Positions 54,772 to 63,055 of a DNA stretch of 64,000 nt are shown here, piece by piece. The DNA lies in contig JAJYEA010000005.1 of NCBI GenBank assembly GCA_021790425.1, positions 1 to 64,000 on the forward strand, in the 5' to 3' direction. The notes beneath the pieces were generated by a model. It was not told the DNA's origin and did no database searches. It worked only from the letters and a program-made list of their open reading frames with translations. The position numbers and the translations under genes were made by a program. Numbering within the stretch: position 1 is the stretch's first letter; every line of letters starts with the position of its first letter. Origin of the DNA: Thermoplasmata archaeon. Its GTDB lineage: Archaea > Thermoplasmatota > Thermoplasmata > Lutacidiplasmatales > UBA184.

Positions 54772-54802
54772 GGGTTTTCCTCCGATGACCGAGCCCCCCA
54801 TC

Positions 54803-54812
54803 CTTAAATAGG
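54803..54812. promoter_or_regulatory. Single TATA-like element shared by divergent genes
   Basis: CTTAAATAGG reads TTAAATA (+) and CTATTTAAG (-), about 31 nt from GTG 54837 and about 35 nt from ATG 54771. Confidence 0.5.
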
Positions 54813-54836
54813 GGCGGGAGGCTGGGGCGCGTCGCA

Positions 54837-56840
54837 GTGCCCGATCGAGAGTCGAGTTTGCCCACGGCCCAGGATTCTGAGAAGAAGGAGGGCGAGCAGC
54901 CCAAGGAGAACTCTCCTCCCCCGCGACCGACCTTCAAATCCCGGCTGTCCGAGTTTGCGCAGACCCCCCTCGGCTACGTGACCCTGATGGCACTCATCGT
55001 GCTCGGTGTCGCGGGCTCCCTCTACGAGCTCCAGATCCTGCTGGGAGCCGCCGTGATGCTGATCCTCGGGTTCGGGCTGCCCATCTATCTCGGGTGGAAC
55101 AAATCCTACCGGACGATGTTCATCGTTGTGCTGGTGATCGCCGTCGCCACCCCTCCCGTCTGGGGAGCGATCGCGAACAACCAGCTGTTCGCCCCGTACT
55201 CCCCGCCCGCTTCGGTGGACAACATCCTTCAGAACGCCCAGGTGAACCCGTTCTCCTACCCGCCCCACGCGGACGGGACCTACCACTTCCGGGTGGATGC
55301 CGTTCGGCAGTCGGCCGGCTACAACGGGACCTGGGGGTTCATGGACGTGCGTTGGGTCGGGCTCTGGGTGACCAACTGCCCGTACGATGGCGCCGGGCTC
55401 AAGAACGGGTGCGGTGGGAGCCCTACGGATTACTTCCACAATTTCACCTACAACGTCCCGGCGGCGCGGCAGGGGCTGCCGTCCGTCCCAGCGTTCTTCA
55501 ACGTCACCCTCCCCAGCAACCAGATCATCTACTACGTCTTCACGGCGAACTATACCCAGAACACCCCGTTCGCCACCGCCTACGACGGGGGCAAGGGGGA
55601 GACCTTTGTCGCGAACCAGCTCTGGAATGAAGTGGGTGTCGTCTCCGACACTTCCCAGCAGTACGTGGCCGGGATCCATGTGGGGGTCAACCCCTCGGGC
55701 CTTGCTTACGACAGCGCGAAGGGAGAGATCTTCGTCGCCAACTCGAACTCGAACAACGTGAGCGTGATCTCCGATGCCTCGAACCAGGTGATCGGCACGA
55801 TCCCGGTGGGCTCCAACCCGTACGGGGTCGTCTACGACAGCGGGAAGGGGGAGATCTTCGTCGCGAACGCGGGCTCGGACACCGTCAGCGTGATCTCTGA
55901 CGCGAGCGACAAGGTCGTCACGACCATCCCCGTCGGCTCCGGTCCGGTGGGCCTCGCCTATGACGGGGCCCAGGGGGAGGTCTTCGTTTCGAACTCCGTC
56001 TCGGGGAACGTTTCCATCGTTTCCGACGCCACCAACAAGGTCGTGAGCAACGTCCCCGTGGGCAACACCCCGGTCGGCATGGCGTACGACTCCGCCGACG
56101 GGAAGCTCTTCGTGGCGAACGAGTTCTCGAACGACGTGAGCGTGATCTCGAACACCACCGGCCAGGTGGTCTCCACGGTCCCGGTCGGCCTGCACCCGTT
56201 GGATGCGGTCTACGACAGCGGGCTCGGGGCGGTCTACGTCTCGAACACGGGATCGAACACCCTTTCGGTCATCACGGGGGCCACCTCGTCCGTCCAAAGC
56301 TCGGTGGCGGTCGGTCCCGCACCCACCGGTGTCTCGTACGACGCCGGCAAGGGCGAGGTGTTCGTTGCGAACACCGGCACGGGCAACTTGAGCATCGTCC
56401 TCGATTCCTCCCAGAAGGTGATCGCCTCGGTAGCCGCGGGGGCGATGGGATGGTACGCGTTCTCCTGCCTGGGCTACTGCACCATCTCCCATGGGGTGGC
56501 GGAGCCCTACGCGGACCAGGACCTCTACTGGAACGAGGGTCCCATTACCGGGTCGTGGGGAACGATCTACGTCGAGAAGATCCTCCCCTCGTACTACGAG
56601 GTCATGGCGGGGCTCAGTGGGCTGCTGGCCATCGTGGTGCTGGTCTACCGGTTCCTCAAGATCCGGGAGAAGCGCCGGCAATCCCAGGCGAGCGCCAGCG
56701 CCTCGGGGACGGCCTCCTCGGGGGAGACGCGGTGCCCCAAGTGCAATGCCGTGGTGAAGGAAGGGGAGTCGTTCTGCTGGAAGTGCGGGACGTCGCTCGA
56801 AGCTCCTCCCTCCTCGGAATCCTCCCCGGCGCTTAAATAG
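54837..56840 (+). CDS. YVTN beta-propeller membrane protein with C-terminal zinc ribbon
   Basis: N-terminal TMs, about seven repeats (GLAYDSAKGEIFVANSNSNNVSVISDASNQVIGTIPVG), C-terminal TM YEVMAGLSGLLAIVVLVYRFLKI, tail TRCPKCNAVVKEGESFCWKCGTSLEAP. Confidence 0.9.
   Translation: MPDRESSLPTAQDSEKKEGEQPKENSPPPRPTFKSRLSEFAQTPLGYVTLMALIVLGVAGSLYELQILLGAAVMLILGFGLPIYLGWNKSYRTMFIVVLVIAVATPPVWGAIANNQLFAPYSPPASVDNILQNAQVNPFSYPPHADGTYHFRVDAVRQSAGYNGTWGFMDVRWVGLWVTNCPYDGAGLKNGCGGSPTDYFHNFTYNVPAARQGLPSVPAFFNVTLPSNQIIYYVFTANYTQNTPFATAYDGGKGETFVANQLWNEVGVVSDTSQQYVAGIHVGVNPSGLAYDSAKGEIFVANSNSNNVSVISDASNQVIGTIPVGSNPYGVVYDSGKGEIFVANAGSDTVSVISDASDKVVTTIPVGSGPVGLAYDGAQGEVFVSNSVSGNVSIVSDATNKVVSNVPVGNTPVGMAYDSADGKLFVANEFSNDVSVISNTTGQVVSTVPVGLHPLDAVYDSGLGAVYVSNTGSNTLSVITGATSSVQSSVAVGPAPTGVSYDAGKGEVFVANTGTGNLSIVLDSSQKVIASVAAGAMGWYAFSCLGYCTISHGVAEPYADQDLYWNEGPITGSWGTIYVEKILPSYYEVMAGLSGLLAIVVLVYRFLKIREKRRQSQASASASGTASSGETRCPKCNAVVKEGESFCWKCGTSLEAPPSSESSPALK
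56832..56840 (+). promoter_or_regulatory. TATA-like box for the 56867 gene, overlapping the upstream stop codon
   Basis: CTTAAATAG about 27-35 nt upstream of ATG 56867; its TAG is the stop of the preceding CDS. Confidence 0.45.
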
Positions 56841-56866
56841 AGGTCCTTCTTCCCTCCGGAGCCGAG

Positions 56867-57301
56867 ATGAAGATCAAGCGCGTCGAAGGGGTCCAGAAGG
56901 TGCGGATCACCTCGCTGACACCCGGCCCGGAGATCTACGCGAGCTACGACGGCCTGGCAGGACTTTCCGAGCGGACGATCCTGAAGGACCTCCTGAACGA
57001 GCTCGAGCGGGGCACCGTAGAGGTGCTCGCCGGCGTGGACCGCAAGGGCGGTTCGACCCGTATCTCCCGCGAGGAGTTCATCTCCTTGATCCGGGAGAAG
57101 GGGTCCGGACGGGTGTACGTTTACTTCGAGGACTATGTCTCCTACGGTGCGGGTGCCGGCGAGGAGGTTGCGGAGTTCTTCTTCCGCAGCATGCCCCTGG
57201 TGCACATGCCGGCCGGGAAGGATGGCGGGCAGCGGGAACGGCTCCGGCTCCTCCACACCCCGACGGCCATCGAAGAGGTCGAGATCGGCTCCTCGGCCTG
57301 A
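56867..57301 (+). CDS. Conserved hypothetical protein
   Basis: 144-aa ORF with coding-like composition and an upstream TATA. Confidence 0.55.
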   Translation: MKIKRVEGVQKVRITSLTPGPEIYASYDGLAGLSERTILKDLLNELERGTVEVLAGVDRKGGSTRISREEFISLIREKGSGRVYVYFEDYVSYGAGAGEEVAEFFFRSMPLVHMPAGKDGGQRERLRLLHTPTAIEEVEIGSSA

Positions 57302-57321
57302 ACCACCGTCAGGGTCCGCGG

Positions 57322-58437
57322 TTACCGGGCCTGCTGGTGGGGGACACGACCGGGCTTGATGCCCATGTAGTGGTCCAGCTTCGGGTTGTTCTGTAGGGAC
57401 GTGATCACGATCACGTAGCTCTTCTCTTCCAGCCGTTCGGAGAACGGCGGGTCGATCTTGACGTCGAAGTAGTATCCCTCGGGACGCCGGGCGAGGCGGG
57501 CGACGCCCACCAGGATGGTCCCGGTGTCGGCGAGGAGCTTCTCCGAGGCCGAACGGAAGTCCATCCCCTTGAGGGGGGAACCCGCGTGGACCTCGTACTC
57601 GTTCATCGTCGCGCCGCGGGACGATGTGGTCAGGTCGTCGTAGGAGAGGGCGACCTCGGGCTGGGTGCAGGCCGCCGAGAGGATGCGCCCGCCCATCTCG
57701 GACGGGCTGATCACGTAGGTGATGCCGGCCGCCTGGAGGGTCTCCTTCAGCTGCTCGTGGGTGAGCACCACCACGATCCGGAGCTTCGGGGCCATCCCCT
57801 TGAGGATCAGCGAGGTCATCATGTTGCGCGTGTCGTCGTCGCTCACCACGACCGCCTTCGAGGCGTCCTCCACGTTCAGGAGCTTGAGGGAGGAGTGCTC
57901 CGAGTAGTTGCCGAAGGCGACGAAGACGTCATCCTCCGAGCTGATCCGGTCCCTGAGGAGCGGGTTCGTCCGGGCGTCCTTGACGTACCCGCTCACGAAG
58001 CTGCGGATCTCGGTCAGCTGGTCCTGCCGCGAGGTCATGATCGCGACCCTCTCCCCGGCGAGGAGGAGCTCGATCAGGGCCGCCTTGGCCGAGGGTCCCC
58101 ACCCGAGCATGACGACATGGTCCTTCATGTGGGCGCCCTCACTTCCGAGCAACTCTTCCTCCTTGATCTGCAGGGAAAGCATGGTGACCGTGGAGACCAG
58201 GTAACCCACGACGCCGATCGTGGACAGCATCAGGACCGAGGCGAAGACCCGCGAGAGGCCGTTCGTCGGCACGACGTCGCCGTAGCCGACCGTGGAGAGC
58301 GTGGTGATCCCCCAGTAGAGCCCGGTCGTCCACGAATACCCCGTGGCGTAGACGAATCCTGCCACGGAGAAGAGGTAGATGCCGAGGATGATAGCGAGCG
58401 GCTTCCACACCCGCTCGATGACCTTGAAGAGTTGCAT
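57322..58437 (-). CDS. Potassium channel protein with RCK/TrkA domain
   Basis: Selectivity filter TTLSTVGYGDVVP; RCK N-domain HVVMLGWGPSAKAALIELL; ATG 58437. Confidence 0.92.
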   Translation of the reverse strand: MQLFKVIERVWKPLAIILGIYLFSVAGFVYATGYSWTTGLYWGITTLSTVGYGDVVPTNGLSRVFASVLMLSTIGVVGYLVSTVTMLSLQIKEEELLGSEGAHMKDHVVMLGWGPSAKAALIELLLAGERVAIMTSRQDQLTEIRSFVSGYVKDARTNPLLRDRISSEDDVFVAFGNYSEHSSLKLLNVEDASKAVVVSDDDTRNMMTSLILKGMAPKLRIVVVLTHEQLKETLQAAGITYVISPSEMGGRILSAACTQPEVALSYDDLTTSSRGATMNEYEVHAGSPLKGMDFRSASEKLLADTGTILVGVARLARRPEGYYFDVKIDPPFSERLEEKSYVIVITSLQNNPKLDHYMGIKPGRVPHQQAR

Positions 58438-58453
58438 CCTGCCGGGCCATCCG

Positions 58454-58774
58454 TTACCTCCGTTTAAGTTTGGTGGAGCGTGCCCGTGGCCGGGTCGGCG
58501 GACGCGCATCCCGGAGGGCCCGGAGCTTCCCCTCGCCGACAATGGCGCGGAAGAGCTGCTCGACGGCCGCCGGCGAGAGCTGGTACTGGCGGGCCCAGCG
58601 GCGTGCCCGGGCGTAGACCCGTTCCTCCTGGGGGGCGTCTACGAGCGGCAACCCCAGCTCGGCCTTGGCGCGCCAGGCCCGTTCGACCATCTCGATGCGC
58701 TGGGAGACGAGCCACACGATCTCACGGTCCACCGCCTCGATCGCTCGGCGGTGGTGGCTAATGGTCCGCTTCAC
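58454..58774 (-). CDS. Chorismate mutase (AroQ-type)
   Basis: RRAIEAVDREIVWLVSQRIEMVERAWRAKAELGLPLVDAPQEERV. Confidence 0.75.
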   Translation of the reverse strand: MKRTISHHRRAIEAVDREIVWLVSQRIEMVERAWRAKAELGLPLVDAPQEERVYARARRWARQYQLSPAAVEQLFRAIVGEGKLRALRDARPPTRPRARSTKLKRR

Positions 58775-59351
58775 CTTCCCATTCCCGCCGGGTCTTGCCG
58801 TAGATCACTACGTTGTGCCAACGGCCGTGGTGGAAGAGGGCCTGGCGCAGGTGCCCCTCCTCCTGAAAACGGAGCGAGCGCAGCAACCCCACCGAGGCTG
58901 CATTCTCCTCATCGCTCGTGGCCCCCACCCGTTCGGTCCGGGTATGGGAGAACAGGTAGTCGACGAGCAGCCCGACGGCCTCTCGTCCCCGTCCCTTCCC
59001 CCGTTCCGAGGTGACCATGATGGAGTACCAGATGTCCGTGGTGTCGAGGGCGGGGTAGGAGTGATAGTAGCCCACCATCCCGATGGGGCTCTGGTCCTTC
59101 CGCAGGACGACGAGGAACCGGGGAGCGAGGGAGGCGGCGTCCTCGGACGCGTGGTGGATGGCGGCCTCGGTCGTGGAGAAGCTCTCGACCTCGAACCGGT
59201 CCCAGGGGGAGACCTTCTCCGGCTGGTTCAGCCAGTCGTACAGCAGGCGGGAATCCTCGGGAGTGGGAGGGCGCAGCAGGACCTGAGACCCTAGAAGGCT
59301 CCCCCGGGGAGGGGACCGGTCGGGTCTGCCCTTAGGCCGTCGAGTGGCCAT
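58758..59351 (-). CDS. GNAT family N-acetyltransferase
   Basis: LLRPPTPEDSRLLYDWLNQPE...IMVTSERGKGRGREAVGLLVDYLF...NAASVGLLRSLRFQEEGHLRQALFHHGRWHNVVIYG. Confidence 0.88.
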   Translation of the reverse strand: MATRRPKGRPDRSPPRGSLLGSQVLLRPPTPEDSRLLYDWLNQPEKVSPWDRFEVESFSTTEAAIHHASEDAASLAPRFLVVLRKDQSPIGMVGYYHSYPALDTTDIWYSIMVTSERGKGRGREAVGLLVDYLFSHTRTERVGATSDEENAASVGLLRSLRFQEEGHLRQALFHHGRWHNVVIYGKTRREWEGEADH

Positions 59352-59646
59352 TGGTCAGGAGCTTCCGTGTGTAGAGCCGCCCGGCGGACGTGAGCAGGTA
59401 GACCGGCTTCGCCTCGTTGTACCCGACGGCGTACTGCTCCTTGCGGGTGATGTAACGCATCGTCTCCAGGTCCTGGAGGGCGCGGCGGACGTGGTGGGTC
59501 CCGCGCTCCCGGAAGGCGCGCAGGATCGTCAGCTCGGTCGTGTGGCCGTCGACCTCGAACCGCTCCTGGTAGGCGCGGTGGGCCAAGAGGTGCAACAGTA
59601 TGTCCTTGCGAAGGTCTTCGAGTGGAGCTTCGGTCGATACCGTCAT
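59332..59646 (-). CDS. Winged-helix-like regulator
   Basis: LRKDILLHLLAHRAYQ...LTILRAFRERGTHHVRRALQDLETMRYITRKEQ...YLLTSAGRLYTRKLL; ATG 59646. Confidence 0.55.
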   Translation of the reverse strand: MTVSTEAPLEDLRKDILLHLLAHRAYQERFEVDGHTTELTILRAFRERGTHHVRRALQDLETMRYITRKEQYAVGYNEAKPVYLLTSAGRLYTRKLLTNGHSTA

Positions 59647-59654
59647 CCGAACCG

Positions 59655-59879
59655 TCAGGCGATGGTGGTTACCTCGTAATTGAGGTGTAGTCCCTTGATG
59701 CGAGCATGCATCGTGCTGATGAGGCCGAGCACTTCCTCGATCGAGGCGCGGTTCTTCCACTTGTAGACGAAATCGTGCATTCCCATCGACTCCTCAAATC
59801 CGAGATCGCGCATGACGCGGGTCACTTCTTGCGGGTCGGCTCCTTCGGAGTTGAAGATCACTCTCACGTACGTTCGCAT
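59655..59879 (-). CDS. Small conserved hypothetical protein (74 aa)
   Basis: MRTYVRVIFNSEGADPQEVTRVMRDLGFEESMGMHDFVYKWKNRASIEEVLGLISTMHARIKGLHLNYEVTTIA; upstream TATA on minus strand near 59925-59933. Confidence 0.6.
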   Translation of the reverse strand: MRTYVRVIFNSEGADPQEVTRVMRDLGFEESMGMHDFVYKWKNRASIEEVLGLISTMHARIKGLHLNYEVTTIA

Positions 59880-60060
59880 CGACTTCCCCTGAGTGGCGTC
59901 CTCTTTCCGCGAGAACAAAGCTCCCTATATAACCACTGCCGAAGCTTTTCTCACCGTTCGCTCGACCCCACGATTTTCGGTGCGGCGGACCTTTTCAGGG
60001 GGTCGTGGGCTGCGGTTAACGTTATGACCGGTGGGCAAATGATGGGCACCGGTGGACACG

Positions 60061-60645
60061 ATGATCTCCCAGAAGTTTCCCGAGCACGTGGTAGACGTCT
60101 ACGATCCGAAGACCGACGCCGTCAAGAAGCTCTCCCTGCCGAAGGATGTCACAGGGAAGTTCGTCCTCGTCTTCTGGTATCCTGCCGACTTTACCTTCGT
60201 CTGTCCCACGGAGCTGGCCGACCTCCACCGGCGAAAGGAGGAGTTCGAGAAGGTGGGGCTGACGATCATCGCCGCAAGCACGGACACCGTCTACACGCAC
60301 AAGGCCTGGATCGAGGCGGAGGAGCTCCTGCACGGCTTCGACTACCTCATGGTGGCGGACCACAACGGCACTCTGGCCCGGTCCCTCGGGGTCTACGAGG
60401 AGACCAGCGGCGTTGCGAAGCGGGCCGCGATCATCTTCGACCCGGACGGAGTGATCCGGGTTGACTACCGTGTCGAGAGCAACATCGGTCGGAGCGCCGG
60501 GGAGCTGCTCCGGCTCGCAAAGGCCCTCCGGTTCGTACGGGAGAACCCCGGCTCCGCCTGCCCGGCCAGCTGGGACGACGGCGCCCCCATCCTCCACACG
60601 GGCATGAAGCTCGTGGGCAAGGTCGGTCAGGCGCTGAAGACGTAG
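60061..60645 (+). CDS. Peroxiredoxin (AhpC/Prx1-like)
   Basis: VLVFWYPADFTFVCPTELADL plus C-terminal GSACPASW (2-Cys pattern). Confidence 0.93.
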   Translation: MISQKFPEHVVDVYDPKTDAVKKLSLPKDVTGKFVLVFWYPADFTFVCPTELADLHRRKEEFEKVGLTIIAASTDTVYTHKAWIEAEELLHGFDYLMVADHNGTLARSLGVYEETSGVAKRAAIIFDPDGVIRVDYRVESNIGRSAGELLRLAKALRFVRENPGSACPASWDDGAPILHTGMKLVGKVGQALKT

Positions 60646-60742
60646 GGCCCCGTGCTCTGCGCGGGGTCCAGTCCCCTTTCCGCTTTCACGGCAGGGAGGG
60701 CATGCCTTTATCTGCCGAAGAGCTGACGGAGAGCGGGCACGG

Positions 60743-61957
60743 ATGAAGATCGCGTTCTTCACCGACACATATCTCCCGACACATGACGGAGTAGCCCATG
60801 TAGTCGCGGACATCGCACACACCCTGGCCCGCGCGGGCCACGAGGTCATGGTCTTCACGGTGGGTTCCCCCGACCTGCCGACGGAGACCCGCGAGCCCTC
60901 CGGGGTGCAGGTGGTCCGGACGAGCTCGATCCCCCTCCCCTACTATTCCCAGTACCGGACGGCGGTGATGCCCTGGCGCGTGGGGGACGAGAAGCTCAAG
61001 GGCACCGACATCGTCCACATCCACACCCCCGGCATGGTGGGGTTCTCCGGCCTTCTCGCCGGCCGGCACCGGGACATCCCGATCCTGGGCACCTTCCATA
61101 CCAACATCCGCGACATGCGGAAGAGCCTCCCCGACAACTGGTTCACCCGCAAGTTCTTCCGCTACTTCTGGCTCTGGAACCTCGGGATCTACGCCCGGTG
61201 CAACCTGGTGACGGTCCCCGCACAGCCGGCGAGGGACCTCATGCTCTCCAGTTTCCGGACCGGCAAGGGTGCCCCGGTGGTCGTGCTGCCGAACGGCATC
61301 GACCTCACCCGGTTCCATCCCGGCATCGTGGAACCCGACTGGCCCGACCGGGTGCATGCGAAGGGCCAGCCCCTGCTCACGTACCTCGGCCGGCTCACCG
61401 AGGACAAGGGAGTGCATCGTTTCCTCCAGGCCCTCCAACAGCTCCCGACCACCTTGGACTGGCACGGGGTGATCGGAGGAGAGGGTCCGGAGGAGCCCGA
61501 GCTGCGCCGGGTGATCGAGTCCGACCCGGTCCTGAGCAAGCGGGTCTCCATGCTCGGAAGCGTGCTGGAGGACGAGAAGGCCGCCCTGCTCTCGCAGAGC
61601 CGTGCCTTCGTTCTCGCTTCGACCGCGGATGTCGCCCCGGTCGTCATGCTGGAGGCCATGGCCTCCGGCGCCACCCTCGTGGTCACCAAGCGGGGAGGGC
61701 CGGGTGAAATGATCCAGGACGGCACCACCGGTCTCCTGGTGGACCCGGAGGATTCCCGTTCCATCGCCGGGGCCCTGGAAAGCACGCTGACGGACCCGGC
61801 CATGGCCGAGCGGCTGAGCCGGCAGGCCCTCCAATGGGTCTCCCAGAACGCCTCCATCGACCGGACCGCGCAGGAGCTCCTGCGGACCTACCAGGCTCTC
61901 GAGCGCCGAGCTCCCATCCCCCTGCCCCTGATCCCGGCGGGATTCGCCCCGGCGTGA
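60743..61957 (+). CDS. Glycosyltransferase family 4 protein
   Basis: MKIAFFTDTYLPTHDGVAHVVADIAHTLARAGHEV; VVLPNGIDLTRFHP; LGRLTEDKGVHRFLQAL; EAMASGATLVVTKRGGPGEMI. Confidence 0.92.
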   Translation: MKIAFFTDTYLPTHDGVAHVVADIAHTLARAGHEVMVFTVGSPDLPTETREPSGVQVVRTSSIPLPYYSQYRTAVMPWRVGDEKLKGTDIVHIHTPGMVGFSGLLAGRHRDIPILGTFHTNIRDMRKSLPDNWFTRKFFRYFWLWNLGIYARCNLVTVPAQPARDLMLSSFRTGKGAPVVVLPNGIDLTRFHPGIVEPDWPDRVHAKGQPLLTYLGRLTEDKGVHRFLQALQQLPTTLDWHGVIGGEGPEEPELRRVIESDPVLSKRVSMLGSVLEDEKAALLSQSRAFVLASTADVAPVVMLEAMASGATLVVTKRGGPGEMIQDGTTGLLVDPEDSRSIAGALESTLTDPAMAERLSRQALQWVSQNASIDRTAQELLRTYQALERRAPIPLPLIPAGFAPA

Positions 61958-62034
61958 ACTGGGGATGTCGAGCCGTGCAGGCTCGCTCGTGCGAAGACCG
62001 TAGACTGGGAACAGTAGCGCTTCGGGAACGGCCC

Positions 62035-62964
62035 TCAGCGGGAGGAGTTCCGGGAGAGCAGGCCGCCCAGCTTCATCGCGGCGTGGAGGTTGTGGTGGCT
62101 GACCTGTTCGACGTTGAGGCCGAGCGGCACCTTCAGTCCCTCCTTCTTGACAAAGCTCTGCAATTCCCGGTAGAGCTTCTGGGCGATGCGGATGGAGGGG
62201 TCCGCCCCGGCGTGGCTGCGACCGAGGATCGCATCCTGCAGTTCCTCGGGGACGTCCACCCCGAGCCACCGGACCAGGTCCACGTCGTGGGAGTCTTGGA
62301 GCGGGGCGAAAGAGAGGAAGATGGTCACCGGGTCGACCCCATGTTCCCGGCAGAGCGCATCATATCCTGACAGGAATTCGCGGATCCCCCGGCTCTCGAA
62401 GAGGATCTGGGTGGTGGCGTAGGTGGCCCCGGCCAGGGTCTTGGCGAAGAGCCGTTCGGCCTCCCCCGCCCGGGCGGGCATCGCGACCACCCCGATGAGC
62501 CCGGCGTCCACGCCCAGGTTGCGGAAGAGGTGGTTCACGATCCCGCAGGCCTCGACCACGCTCGGGCCCGGGTACTGGCGAAGGTGGCTGATTCCTCCGA
62601 CGAGCACGAAATTGTGCACGTGATGGGTCTGGATCGAGGTGCGGGCCCAGCCAAGGAACTCGCCCCGGGACCGGAGGTGAACGACCACCTTGTTGACCAC
62701 GACCTCCACCTCGAGCCGCTTGCGGAGCAGGTCGGCGAAGGACCGGGGCTCGTGCGTCCGGTAGAGCGGCATCCCGAGATGGTTCTCGTCGACGATCTCC
62801 GGGATGTTGATCGCCGAGACCCGCGGGAGGGAGGAGATCACCTCGTGAAGCCGTCGGACCGACTCGTCCACGCTCGCCGGGGAGGCCCGGCGGGCCGGAG
62901 GGATCGCCTCGAAGAAAAGGGGGTCCTTCCGGATGACGTCCCGGAGGACTAGCGACTTGCCCAT
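62035..62964 (-). CDS. Methylenetetrahydrofolate reductase-like protein
   Basis: FFEAIPPARRAS...AINIPEIVDEN...VLVGGISH...AGATYATTQILFE...GVDPVTIFLSFAPL; ATG 62964. Confidence 0.75.
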   Translation of the reverse strand: MGKSLVLRDVIRKDPLFFEAIPPARRASPASVDESVRRLHEVISSLPRVSAINIPEIVDENHLGMPLYRTHEPRSFADLLRKRLEVEVVVNKVVVHLRSRGEFLGWARTSIQTHHVHNFVLVGGISHLRQYPGPSVVEACGIVNHLFRNLGVDAGLIGVVAMPARAGEAERLFAKTLAGATYATTQILFESRGIREFLSGYDALCREHGVDPVTIFLSFAPLQDSHDVDLVRWLGVDVPEELQDAILGRSHAGADPSIRIAQKLYRELQSFVKKEGLKVPLGLNVEQVSHHNLHAAMKLGGLLSRNSSR

Positions 62965-63026
62965 GGAACGGGGTAAGAGGGGCAGCGCAATATTAGTCTT
63001 CTTCGTAGGCAATGCCCGTATAGGTG

Positions 63027-63034
63027 CTTATATC
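63027..63034 (+). promoter_or_regulatory. TATA box for the MetE-like gene
   Basis: GCTTATAT about 27 nt upstream of GTG 63056. Confidence 0.5.
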
Positions 63035-63055
63035 CCCGGGTTCGTAGGGCACGAC

